DNA of 6,874 nt from Haemophilus sp. (GCA_019423005.1 JAHZCF010000033.1:1-6874); one strand, 5' to 3'. Positions 1-5,795 are shown, numbered from the stretch's first letter. Notes: a model not told the origin generated them from the letters alone. Program-made: numbers and translations.

Positions 1-1523
1 TTGAAGTTGACCAATCAATCATCAATGTTGAAGGTGATAAAGCGTCAATGGAAGTGCCTGCTCCAGTTGCTGGCGTCGTAAAAGAAATTTTAATCAACGT
101 GGGTGATAAAGTTGTTACTGGCAAATTAATCATGAAATTTGAAGTGGCGGGTGCAGCACCAGCCGCAGCGCCAGCTCAACAAGCTTCGGCACCTGCAGTA
201 GCACCAACAGCTTCAGCCATTAAAGAAGTGAATGTACCAGATATCGGTGGCGATGAAGTTAACGTAACTGAAATCATGGTTGCCGTTGGTGACAGCGTTT
301 CTGAAGAGCAATCTTTAATCACCGTTGAAGGCGATAAAGCCTCAATGGAAGTGCCAGCTCCGTTTGCGGGTGTGGTAAAAGAAATTTTAGTGAAATCAGG
401 TGATAAAGTTTCAACTGGTTCATTAATTATGAAATTTGAAGTGGCGGGTGCAGCACCTGCTCCAGCAGCGGCTCCAGCGGCAGCAGCTCCTGCTCCTCAA
501 GCAGCACCTGCAGCAGCGCCAGTAGCACAATCAGGTAATGTATCTGGCTTAAGCCAAGAACAAGTTGTCGCAAGCGCAGGCTATGCACATGCAACTCCAG
601 TGATTCGTCGTTTAGCGCGTGAATACGGTATTAACCTTGATCGCGTAAAAGGTACGGGTCGTAAAGGTCGCGTAGTAAAAGAAGATATCCAAGCTTACGT
701 GAAAACCGCTGTTAAAGCGTTTGAAACAGGCACTGTATCTTCTGCAGCAGCGGGTAATGCTGTGGCAAACGGTGCTGGCTTAGGTTTATTACCATGGCCG
801 AAAGTTGACTTCAGCAAATTTGGTGAAGTGGAAGAAGTTGAATTAAGCCGTATCAACAAAATCTCTGGTGCAAACTTACATCGTAACTGGGTAATGATTC
901 CACATGTTACTCACTTCGATCGCACAGATATCACAGATTTAGAAGCATTCCGTAAAGAACAGAACAAGATTGTTGAAAAACAAAAATTGGATGTGAAAAT
1001 TACACCAGTTGTGTTCATTATGAAAGCAGTAGCGAAAGCATTAGAAGCGTTCCCACGTTTCAATAGCTCTATTTCTGAAGACGGTCAAAAGTTAACACTT
1101 AAAAAATACATCAACATTGGCGTAGCGGTAGATACACCAAACGGTCTTGTTGTACCTGTATTTAAAAATGTGAACAAAAAAGGTATTATCGAACTCTCTC
1201 GTGAATTAATGGAAGTCTCCAAAAAAGCACGTGACGGTAAACTTTCAGGTTCAGATATGCAAGGTGGTTGTTTCACCATTTCAAGTTTAGGTGGTATTGG
1301 TACCACTCACTTTACGCCAATCGTAAATGCACCTGAAGTGGCAATCTTAGGTGTGTCTAAATCAGAAATGCAACCGGTTTGGAATGGTAAAGAATTTGAG
1401 CCACGCTTAATGCTTCCATTATCATTATCTTTCGACCACCGTGTGATCGATGGTGCTGATGGTGCTCGTTTCTTAAGCTATATCAATGGCGTATTAGCTG
1501 ACTTACGTCGCTTAGTGATGTAA
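1..1523 (+). CDS. aceF: Pyruvate dehydrogenase E2, dihydrolipoamide acetyltransferase (5' end missing)
   Basis: E2 core of the pyruvate dehydrogenase complex (cytoplasm). It moves the acetyl group from the lipoyl arm to CoA. The frame is open at the left edge; the first full codon is at position 3, giving 506 visible residues, so the true start lies upstream. The ATG at 48 is inside a lipoyl domain and is not a start. Domains, numbered from codon 3: end of a lipoyl domain with the GDKAS lipoylation motif (Lys13); Ala/Pro linker; a full lipoyl domain (about 72-150, Lys112); a second Ala/Pro linker; E1/E3-binding domain (about 194-235, from YAHATPVIRRLA); catalytic domain (about 267-506) with the DHRVIDG motif (His479, Asp483). 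At least two lipoyl domains are present; whether a third lies upstream cannot be seen. lpdA follows 91 bp downstream, as expected for a pdh operon. Identification is firm. Confidence 0.97.
   Translation, partial: EVDQSIINVEGDKASMEVPAPVAGVVKEILINVGDKVVTGKLIMKFEVAGAAPAAAPAQQASAPAVAPTASAIKEVNVPDIGGDEVNVTEIMVAVGDSVSEEQSLITVEGDKASMEVPAPFAGVVKEILVKSGDKVSTGSLIMKFEVAGAAPAPAAAPAAAAPAPQAAPAAAPVAQSGNVSGLSQEQVVASAGYAHATPVIRRLAREYGINLDRVKGTGRKGRVVKEDIQAYVKTAVKAFETGTVSSAAAGNAVANGAGLGLLPWPKVDFSKFGEVEEVELSRINKISGANLHRNWVMIPHVTHFDRTDITDLEAFRKEQNKIVEKQKLDVKITPVVFIMKAVAKALEAFPRFNSSISEDGQKLTLKKYINIGVAVDTPNGLVVPVFKNVNKKGIIELSRELMEVSKKARDGKLSGSDMQGGCFTISSLGGIGTTHFTPIVNAPEVAILGVSKSEMQPVWNGKEFEPRLMLPLSLSFDHRVIDGADGARFLSYINGVLADLRRLVM
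30..457 (+). repeat. Tandem lipoyl-domain repeat, 297-bp period
   Basis: The two lipoyl segments of aceF align at the DNA level with an offset of 297 bp (99 codons). The longest identical stretch I find is 29 bp, 132-160 against 429-457, coding for the end of the domain and the start of the Ala/Pro linker (MKFEVAGAA). Most other differences are synonymous or conservative. This is an in-gene domain duplication, not a mobile element. Confidence 0.9.
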
Positions 1524-1531
1524 TTAACATG

Positions 1532-1563
1532 GTAAGATGTGAGTGATTAGGCTCACATCTTAC
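1532..1563 (+). other. Perfect 12-bp hairpin in the aceF-lpdA gap
   Basis: The arms 1532-1543 and 1552-1563 are perfectly complementary (GTAAGATGTGAG / CTCACATCTTAC) around an 8-nt loop. The sequence after the hairpin is CAGAAAGG, with no T-run, so it does not look like an intrinsic terminator. It starts 8 nt after the aceF stop. A role in protecting the 3' end of the upstream aceF mRNA or in setting the E2:E3 expression ratio is inference. Confidence 0.75.
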
Positions 1564-1569
1564 AGAAAG

Positions 1570-1585
1570 GACCGCAAGTGCGGTC
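1570..1585 (+). other. DNA uptake sequence within a small inverted repeat
   Basis: AAGTGCGGT at 1576-1584 is the 9-bp core of the Haemophilus-type uptake sequence and is followed by an A/T-rich run as in the extended consensus. The core also forms half of a 6-bp stem (GACCGC / GCGGTC) with an AAGT loop. It lies just upstream of the lpdA ribosome-binding site. Confidence 0.85.
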
Positions 1586-1605
1586 AAAAATTTGAACGTT
1601 TTTAC

Positions 1606-1610
1606 GAGGT
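1606..1610 (+). promoter_or_regulatory. Ribosome-binding site of lpdA
   Basis: GAGGT, complementary to the 3' end of 16S rRNA, ends 4 nt before the ATG at 1615. It decides that start over the in-frame ATG at 1543, which has no comparable site and lies within the hairpin at 1532-1563. Confidence 0.8.
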
Positions 1611-1614
1611 AAAA

Positions 1615-3039
1615 ATGAGTAAAGAAATTAAAACCCAAGTTGTGGTACTTGGTGCTGGTCCTGCAGGTTATTCAGCGGCATTCCGTTGTGCGGACTTAGG
1701 TTTAGAAACAGTACTTGTTGAACGTTATTCAACATTAGGTGGGGTATGTTTAAACGTAGGTTGTATCCCTTCTAAAGCATTACTTCACGTTGCTAAAGTA
1801 ATTGAAGAAGCAAAACACGCAAGCAAAAATGGTGTGTATTTCGCTGAGCCTCGCATTGATTTAGATGAAGTGCGCGCAGGTAAAGAAGCGGTTGTGGCTA
1901 AATTAACAGGCGGCCTTGCAGGCATGGCTAAACAACGTAAAGTCACCGTTGTTGAAGGTTTAGCGGCGTTTATCGATCCACATACATTAGTAGCACGTGA
2001 TCGTGATGGTAAACCAACCACTATTAAATTTGATAATGCAATTATCGCAGCAGGTTCTCGTCCAATTCAATTACCATTTATTCCACATGAAGATCCGCGT
2101 GTTTGGGATTCAACGGATGCACTTAAATTAAAAGAAGTACCGAAAAAACTGTTAATCATGGGCGGTGGTATCATCGGTTTAGAGATGGGTACCGTATATC
2201 ATGCATTAGGTTCTGAAGTCGAAGTGGTTGAAATGTTTGACCAAGTGATTCCAGCGGCAGATAAAGATGTTGTTGCAATCTACACCAAACAAGTTGAGAA
2301 AAAATTCAAGTTAATGCTTGAAACTAAAGTGACTGCAGTTGAAGCAAAAGATGATGGTATCTATGTTTCAATGGAAGGTAAAGCATGCAATGACACTAAA
2401 CGTTATGATGCCGTATTAGTGGCAATCGGTCGTACACCAAACGGTAAATTGATCGATGCAGGTAAGGCTGGCGTTGAAGTGGATGAGCGTGGTTTCATTC
2501 ATGTTGATAAACAAATGCGTACTAATGTGCCTCATATCTTCGCAATCGGTGATATCGTTGGCCAACCAATGTTAGCACACAAAGGTGTTCACGAAGGTCA
2601 CGTTGCGGCAGAAGTGATCGCAGGGAAAAAACATTACTTCGATCCAAAAGTCATTCCTTCTATTGCTTATACTGAACCAGAAGTGGCTTGGGTTGGTAAA
2701 ACTGAGAAAGAATGTAAACAAGAAGGCTTAAACTACGAAGTCGCTAAATTCCCATGGGCTGCTTCAGGTCGTGCGATTGCTTCAGAATGTGCTGAAGGTA
2801 TGACTAAATTGATCTTTGATAAAGATACTCACCGTATACTTGGTGGTGCTATCGTAGGCGCTAACGGTGGTGAATTATTAGGTGAAATTGGTCTGGCCAT
2901 TGAAATGGGTTGTGATGCGGAAGATATTGCATTGACTATCCATGCTCACCCAACACTTCATGAATCTGTTGGTCTTGCGGCTGAAGTATTTGAAGGTTCA
3001 ATTACCGATCTTCCAAATGCAAAAGCGAAGAAAAAATAA
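1615..3039 (+). CDS. lpdA: Dihydrolipoamide dehydrogenase (E3)
   Basis: FAD/NAD flavoprotein that reoxidises the lipoyl arms of pyruvate dehydrogenase and, in relatives, of 2-oxoglutarate dehydrogenase and the glycine cleavage system. From ATG 1615 it is 474 residues, the length of E. coli Lpd. Visible features: FAD-binding GAGPAG (13-18); redox disulfide in CLNVGC (Cys45, Cys50); NAD-binding GGGIIG (about 183-188); second FAD motif AIGD (310-313); dimerisation domain with the catalytic pair in HPTLHE (His445, Glu450). All expected catalytic residues are present. The frame is open back to ATG 1543, but that would add 24 residues coded by the intergenic hairpin and uptake sequence. It is probably transcribed with aceF; I see no convincing promoter in the gap. 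A terminator follows 17 nt after the stop. Confidence 0.98.
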   Translation: MSKEIKTQVVVLGAGPAGYSAAFRCADLGLETVLVERYSTLGGVCLNVGCIPSKALLHVAKVIEEAKHASKNGVYFAEPRIDLDEVRAGKEAVVAKLTGGLAGMAKQRKVTVVEGLAAFIDPHTLVARDRDGKPTTIKFDNAIIAAGSRPIQLPFIPHEDPRVWDSTDALKLKEVPKKLLIMGGGIIGLEMGTVYHALGSEVEVVEMFDQVIPAADKDVVAIYTKQVEKKFKLMLETKVTAVEAKDDGIYVSMEGKACNDTKRYDAVLVAIGRTPNGKLIDAGKAGVEVDERGFIHVDKQMRTNVPHIFAIGDIVGQPMLAHKGVHEGHVAAEVIAGKKHYFDPKVIPSIAYTEPEVAWVGKTEKECKQEGLNYEVAKFPWAASGRAIASECAEGMTKLIFDKDTHRILGGAIVGANGGELLGEIGLAIEMGCDAEDIALTIHAHPTLHESVGLAAEVFEGSITDLPNAKAKKK

Positions 3040-3056
3040 TCAATTTTAATCTTTTT

Positions 3057-3089
3057 AAGGGTTGCTTATTTAGCAGCCCTTATTTTTTT
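3057..3089 (+). terminator. Rho-independent terminator of the pdh operon
   Basis: A 10-bp stem, AAGGGTTGCT (3057-3066) with AGCAGCCCTT (3072-3081) and one G-U pair, closes a 5-nt loop (TATTT). It is followed by A and seven Ts (3083-3089). It lies 17 nt after the lpdA stop, so it ends the aceF-lpdA transcript. Confidence 0.93.
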
Positions 3090-3150
3090 GAGATCTCGCT
3101 CACAAAATTGCATAAAAATTCAATAAGAACTGGCGCAGATAATAGCTTTC

Positions 3151-3159
3151 TGATAGAAT
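3151..3159 (+). promoter_or_regulatory. Candidate extended -10 promoter of mepS
   Basis: TGATAGAAT fits the extended -10 pattern (TG-N-TATAAT with one mismatch). No good -35 hexamer sits 17 bp upstream (TGGCGC at 3131-3136 is poor), which is tolerated by extended -10 promoters. The start of transcription would fall near 3166, giving a leader of about 35 nt. A promoter is expected here because the preceding operon ends at a strong terminator. The exact site is inferred by eye. Confidence 0.4.
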
Positions 3160-3200
3160 TCGACCAATTTTGTTTTATATTATTTTATTATTTAAAGGCT

Positions 3201-3752
3201 ATGTTAAAGAAGATTTTGATTATTGTAGGTTTGGCCGTGTTGACAACAGCCTGCTCTAATAGCCCTAGGCAGGCTCAAAACGGTGTTATTGCTGAAAGTG
3301 ATGATGCCGAGTTAGCGGGATTGATTGCTGGTTTAGATGGAAAAAAAAGTGAAATTCATTCTAAATTAAGAACAAACCGTCCTAAATCCGGTTTAATTGG
3401 TGATAAAGCACTTTCTCAAGTTTATAATGAATGGGTGGGAACACGTTATAGAATGGGAGGAACTACAAAACGTGGTATTGATTGCTCTGCATTTATGCAA
3501 ACAGCTTTCCTTGATGCTTACGGTATGGAACTGCCTCGTTCAACTTCAGAACAGCGTTATTTAGGTCGTCAAATCCAAAAGAATGAATTGCGTAAAGGCG
3601 ATTTAGTATTCTTCCGTCGAAATAACCATGTAGGTGTTTATATTGGTAATAACCAATTTATGCATGCAAGTTCAAGTCAAGGTGTAACCATTAGTTCATT
3701 AGATGAAGATTACTGGGCAAGAACCTACACACAATCTCGTCGTGTGATGTAA
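3201..3752 (+). CDS. mepS: MepS/NlpC-type murein hydrolase lipoprotein (NlpC/P60 family)
   Basis: Predicted outer-membrane lipoprotein that cuts peptidoglycan cross-links during wall growth, as E. coli MepS (Spr) does. It has 183 residues. Residues 1-17 are a lipoprotein signal (two Lys, hydrophobic stretch) ending in LTTA-Cys18. Thr at -3 is off the common Leu consensus but allowed by looser patterns. Ser at +2 suggests outer-membrane sorting. A linker (about 19-70) precedes the NlpC/P60 domain (about 71-183), with Cys95 (GIDCSA), His143 (NNHVGVYIGN) and His155 (FMHASS) as the catalytic triad. The usual DCSG is DCSA here. Resemblance to MepS is strong over the domain (RYRMGGTTKRGIDCSA, ELPRSTSEQ). 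The frame extends back to a TTG at 3108, but only ATG 3201 puts the signal peptide at the N-terminus. AAAGG at 3194-3198 is the likely ribosome-binding site, with a short 2-nt spacing. Orthology to NlpC rather than MepS cannot be excluded. Confidence 0.9.
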   Translation: MLKKILIIVGLAVLTTACSNSPRQAQNGVIAESDDAELAGLIAGLDGKKSEIHSKLRTNRPKSGLIGDKALSQVYNEWVGTRYRMGGTTKRGIDCSAFMQTAFLDAYGMELPRSTSEQRYLGRQIQKNELRKGDLVFFRRNNHVGVYIGNNQFMHASSSQGVTISSLDEDYWARTYTQSRRVM

Positions 3753-3771
3753 TTACAATTTTTATTTTAAC

Positions 3772-3803
3772 AAAAAGTGCGGTTAATTTTAATCGCACTT
3801 TTT
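3772..3803. terminator. Bidirectional terminator between convergent genes
   Basis: The 10-bp perfect stem AAAAAGTGCG (3772-3781) / CGCACTTTTT (3794-3803) has a 12-nt AT-rich loop. The T-run ending the plus arm continues as CTTTGTTT, and the minus-strand transcript also ends its stem in five Us. It sits 19 nt after the mepS stop and 27 nt beyond the stop of the minus-strand gene, so it probably serves both. Confidence 0.85.
3775..3783 (+). other. DNA uptake sequence core in the terminator
   Basis: AAGTGCGGT matches the Haemophilus-type 9-bp core exactly. The opposite arm (3792-3800) reads AAGTGCGAT on the minus strand, one base from the core. Paired uptake sequences forming terminator stems are a known Haemophilus arrangement. 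Confidence 0.88.
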
Positions 3804-3830
3804 CTTTGTTTAGATTATTTGATGTTTGGC

Positions 3831-4280
3831 TTAAGCCGCAAATTTCATTAAGTCTCTTCTTGGTTTCATTTGATGGATGGTATTCGTCACCGTGCCAACT
3901 AATGGTAGGTTTGTCCATTGTGTTGTTTTAATATTTTCCACTTTAGAATCTAATGCCATGAATACAAATTCCTTACCGCTTACACCAGCAAATTCATAAA
4001 TATGGAATTCGTCTTGTTTTTCCAATACAACAAGATCACCAATGAAAAGGCTGTCATTTTTTTCAACCACTAACATATCGCCCATTTCAATTCCCCAAGC
4101 AAGCATATTCGGATTGGTAACACGAATAAAACAAGTTTGTTGTGGACGTTTGATGCAATAAAGGTTGAGATCTAATTTTTTATTAAATGTTGATTTACTT
4201 TCAACATCATTGAAAAATGGCATAGGATGATAAGAAAACGTCATATCATTTTGTGCAACTGTATTTGCGTAGTTCATCAT
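3831..4280 (-). CDS. UmuD-like S24/LexA-fold protein lacking the catalytic Ser and Lys
   Basis: 149 residues resembling UmuD over most of its length: MPFFNDV matches UmuD FPLFSDL, KLDLNLYCIKRPQQTCFIRV matches [20 protein letters not shown], and GIEMGDMLVVEK matches GISDGDLLIVD. There is no helix-turn-helix, so it is not a LexA-type repressor. At the nucleophile (Ser60 in E. coli UmuD, GDSM) it has Asn58 (NPNM). At the general base (Lys97, FTVKKL) it has Tyr95 (FHIYEF); the 37-residue spacing is kept. The segment holding the UmuD Cys24-Gly25 cleavage site is about 7 residues shorter and has no Cys-Gly or Ala-Gly. It should therefore not self-cleave. The start is the first of two adjacent ATGs (4280), with AAGGAA 6 nt upstream (4287-4292). 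It has its own LexA-box promoter, a terminator after its stop, and no umuC neighbour. Fold assignment is confident; function is unknown, perhaps modulation of a DNA polymerase or of RecA. Confidence 0.85.
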   Translation of the reverse strand: MMNYANTVAQNDMTFSYHPMPFFNDVESKSTFNKKLDLNLYCIKRPQQTCFIRVTNPNMLAWGIEMGDMLVVEKNDSLFIGDLVVLEKQDEFHIYEFAGVSGKEFVFMALDSKVENIKTTQWTNLPLVGTVTNTIHQMKPRRDLMKFAA

Positions 4281-4334
4281 CTTGTGTTCCTTTTAGTTAA
4301 TGAGTTTTTAATCAGTGGTTGTTTATACAGGTGT

Positions 4335-4364
4335 AATATACTGTGGTTAGATACAGTATGTCAA
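4335..4364 (-). promoter_or_regulatory. Promoter of the UmuD-like gene
   Basis: On the minus strand, TTGACA (complement of 4359-4364) is a perfect -35 and TATATT (complement of 4335-4340) a 5-of-6 match to -10, with an 18-bp spacer. Transcription would start near 4328, about 48 nt before the ATG. The spacer is occupied by a LexA box, so repression by blocking RNA polymerase is expected. Confidence 0.8.
4338..4359 (-). promoter_or_regulatory. LexA (SOS) box
   Basis: A perfect 7-bp inverted repeat, ATACTGT (4338-4344) and ACAGTAT (4353-4359), is separated by 8 bp. This is the gamma-proteobacterial LexA pattern CTGT-N8-ACAG with TA flanks. It overlaps the edges of both the -35 and -10 hexamers of the minus-strand gene. 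Operator position, pattern and the UmuD-like product agree with SOS control. Confidence 0.88.
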
Positions 4365-4553
4365 TAGGGCATAGAAAAAATTTTTTTATAGGCGAAAATT
4401 TTAGAAAAAATTCATTCCTAGCTTAAAAAGTTCAATTTTTTAGCAAAATAATGAAGAAAAAATTTTCTTTTAAATAAAATTTGAGCTATCTTTATCGTGT
4501 TTCGGTGGATCGTAACGATCTGAAGTTCAACTTAATCTTCATTTAAAACTATT
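4365..4553. other. AT-rich intergenic region upstream of sstT
   Basis: Non-coding stretch between the SOS promoter and sstT. It holds repeated A/T tracts (4375-4387, 4395-4402, 4405-4412, 4425-4429, 4436-4441, 4457-4466), which suggest bent DNA. There are also two short palindromes nearer the gene. The sstT promoter must lie here, but I found no hexamer pair good enough to name. No small ORF or RNA gene was recognised. Confidence 0.6.
4508..4533. repeat. Two adjacent odd palindromes before sstT
   Basis: GATCGT-A-ACGATC (4508-4520) and AAGTT-C-AACTT (4523-4533) are each perfect inverted repeats around one central base, 2 bp apart. They lie 20-46 bp upstream of the sstT ATG. They could be an operator or part of a leader-RNA structure; the sequence does not tell which, and the second could arise by chance. 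Confidence 0.45.
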
Positions 4554-5795
4554 ATGAATACAACACGTTTATTTCATTTTTTGTTCCAAGGTAATTTGGT
4601 AAAACGAATTGCCGTTGGTTTGGTACTCGGGATCCTTGTTGCCTTGGTGAATGAGAGTGTAAAAAATTCAGCAGGTATTGATCTTGCATCTAGCTTTGGT
4701 GTGCTCGGTCAAATTTTTGTTAAAGCATTGCGTGCCGTTGCACCAATTTTAATTTTCTTCCTTGTTATGGCAGCACTCGCTAATAAGAAAGTGGGTTCTA
4801 AAAGCAACATGAAAGAAATTGTCGTGCTTTATCTTTTGGGTACTTTCTTAGCGGCTGTGGCTGCAGTAATTGCAAGTATGGCATTCCCATCAGATGTAGC
4901 TCTTGCAGTAAAAGAGGATGCGAGTTCAGCGCCTCAATCTGTTGGCCAAGTGATGCTTGCTTTAGTATTGAATGTGGTGGATAACCCATTAAATGCAATT
5001 TTCAAAGCAAACTTTATCGGTGTTTTAGCGTGGTCTATCGGTTTAGGTTTAGCCCTTCGTCATGCATCAGATGCAACTAAACAGGTTGTAGCTGATTTTG
5101 CAGAAGGCATTTCTAAAATTGTTCACGTGATTATTTCATTTGCACCTTTCGGTGTATTCGGTTTAGTGGCTGAAACATTATCTGACAAAGGCTTATCTGC
5201 GTTAGGTGGATATGTTCACTTATTATTCGTGTTAATCGGTACAATGCTATTTACTGCCTTTGTACTTAATCCAATTCTCGTTTATTGGAAAATTCGTCGT
5301 AATCCATATCCATTAGTGTGGACTTGTGTACGCGAAAGTGGTGTAACGGCATTCTTTACACGTAGCTCTGCAGCAAATATTCCTGTAAACATTGAATTAG
5401 CAAAACGCTTAAATCTTGATGAAGAAACCTATTCTGTGGCAATTCCATTGGGTGCAAATATCAATATGGCGGGTGCGGCAATTACCATTACTGTATTAAC
5501 GCTAGCAGCTGTTCATACATTAGGCATCGAAGTATCTTTCATCAGTGCGGTGTTATTAAGTATTGTTGCGGCGCTTTGTGCATGTGGTGCTTCTGGTGTG
5601 GCTGGTGGTTCATTATTATTAATTCCATTAGCTTGTAGCTTATTCGGTATTTCTGATGACATCGCGGCACAAATGATCGGTGTAGGTTTCGTGATTGGTA
5701 TCTTACAAGATTCAACAGAAACCGCGCTAAACTCTTCAACTGACGTATTATTTACTGCCGCAGTATGTATGGAAGAAGAGCGTAAAAACAGTTAA
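4554..5795 (+). CDS. sstT: Sodium/serine-threonine symporter SstT
   Basis: Inner-membrane Na+-coupled importer of serine and threonine, of the dicarboxylate/amino acid:cation symporter family. It has 413 residues (E. coli SstT, 414). The family fold is eight membrane helices and two re-entrant hairpins. Visible core motifs: hairpin 1 TRSSAANIPVN (269-279); helix 7 NMAGAAITI (304-312); hairpin 2 CACGASGVAGGS (342-353); helix 8 DSTETALNSSTD (386-397), where Asp386 and Asn393 match substrate- and sodium-site positions of the family. Helix 8 differs from glutamate/aspartate carriers, which have an Arg in this stretch, supporting a neutral amino-acid substrate. The start at 4554 gives the expected N-terminus before NLVKRIAVGLVLG; no strong Shine-Dalgarno sequence precedes it. 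It is monocistronic: its own terminator follows 15 nt after the stop, and modF begins beyond that. Confidence 0.96.
   Translation: MNTTRLFHFLFQGNLVKRIAVGLVLGILVALVNESVKNSAGIDLASSFGVLGQIFVKALRAVAPILIFFLVMAALANKKVGSKSNMKEIVVLYLLGTFLAAVAAVIASMAFPSDVALAVKEDASSAPQSVGQVMLALVLNVVDNPLNAIFKANFIGVLAWSIGLGLALRHASDATKQVVADFAEGISKIVHVIISFAPFGVFGLVAETLSDKGLSALGGYVHLLFVLIGTMLFTAFVLNPILVYWKIRRNPYPLVWTCVRESGVTAFFTRSSAANIPVNIELAKRLNLDEETYSVAIPLGANINMAGAAITITVLTLAAVHTLGIEVSFISAVLLSIVAALCACGASGVAGGSLLLIPLACSLFGISDDIAAQMIGVGFVIGILQDSTETALNSSTDVLFTAAVCMEEERKNS
4557..4567 (+). promoter_or_regulatory. Candidate GcvB small-RNA target site in sstT
   Basis: Codons 2-5 contain the C/A-rich run AATACAACACG, which includes ACAACAC. 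GcvB represses sstT in E. coli, and GcvB targets carry CACAACA-like motifs near the start codon that pair with its G/U-rich R1 region. The position over the start codon, with no strong Shine-Dalgarno sequence, suits translational control. The gcvB gene is not in this window, so this is inference. Confidence 0.35.

Noticed and set aside
1085..1306. Minus-strand ORF of 73 residues inside aceF
   Set aside because: It lies opposite a conserved catalytic domain, has no recognisable domain, and is explained by codon bias of the real gene.
1538..1557. CRP-like palindrome TGTGA...TCACA in the aceF-lpdA gap
   Set aside because: The half-sites are 10 bp apart, not the 6 bp of CRP sites; they are part of the longer 12-bp hairpin.
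1532..1563. Intrinsic terminator between aceF and lpdA
   Set aside because: The hairpin is not followed by a T-run, and lpdA needs transcription from upstream.
1543..1614. Longer lpdA start at ATG 1543
   Set aside because: It adds 24 residues coded by the hairpin and uptake sequence, lacks a ribosome-binding site, and exceeds the normal family length of 474.
1785..2021. Minus-strand ORF of 78 residues inside lpdA
   Set aside because: Antisense to a conserved enzyme, with no support of its own.
3108..3200. Longer mepS start at TTG 3108
   Set aside because: It would bury the lipoprotein signal peptide and cover the likely promoter.
3691..3918. Minus-strand ORF of 75 residues spanning the convergent terminator
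   Set aside because: It overlaps the 3' ends of both mepS and the UmuD-like gene and crosses a strong terminator hairpin; no family resemblance.
4481..4509. sstT promoter using TTGAGC at 4481
   Set aside because: The matching -10 position reads GGTGGA; no acceptable hexamer pair.
5541..5551. Further uptake sequence in sstT (CAGTGCGGT) and one in lpdA (AAGTGCGCG)
   Set aside because: Each departs from the 9-bp core; not counted as uptake sequences.
4798..5739. Two minus-strand ORFs (4798-4998, 5542-5739) inside sstT
   Set aside because: Shadows of the membrane-protein codons; no ribosome-binding site or recognisable domain.
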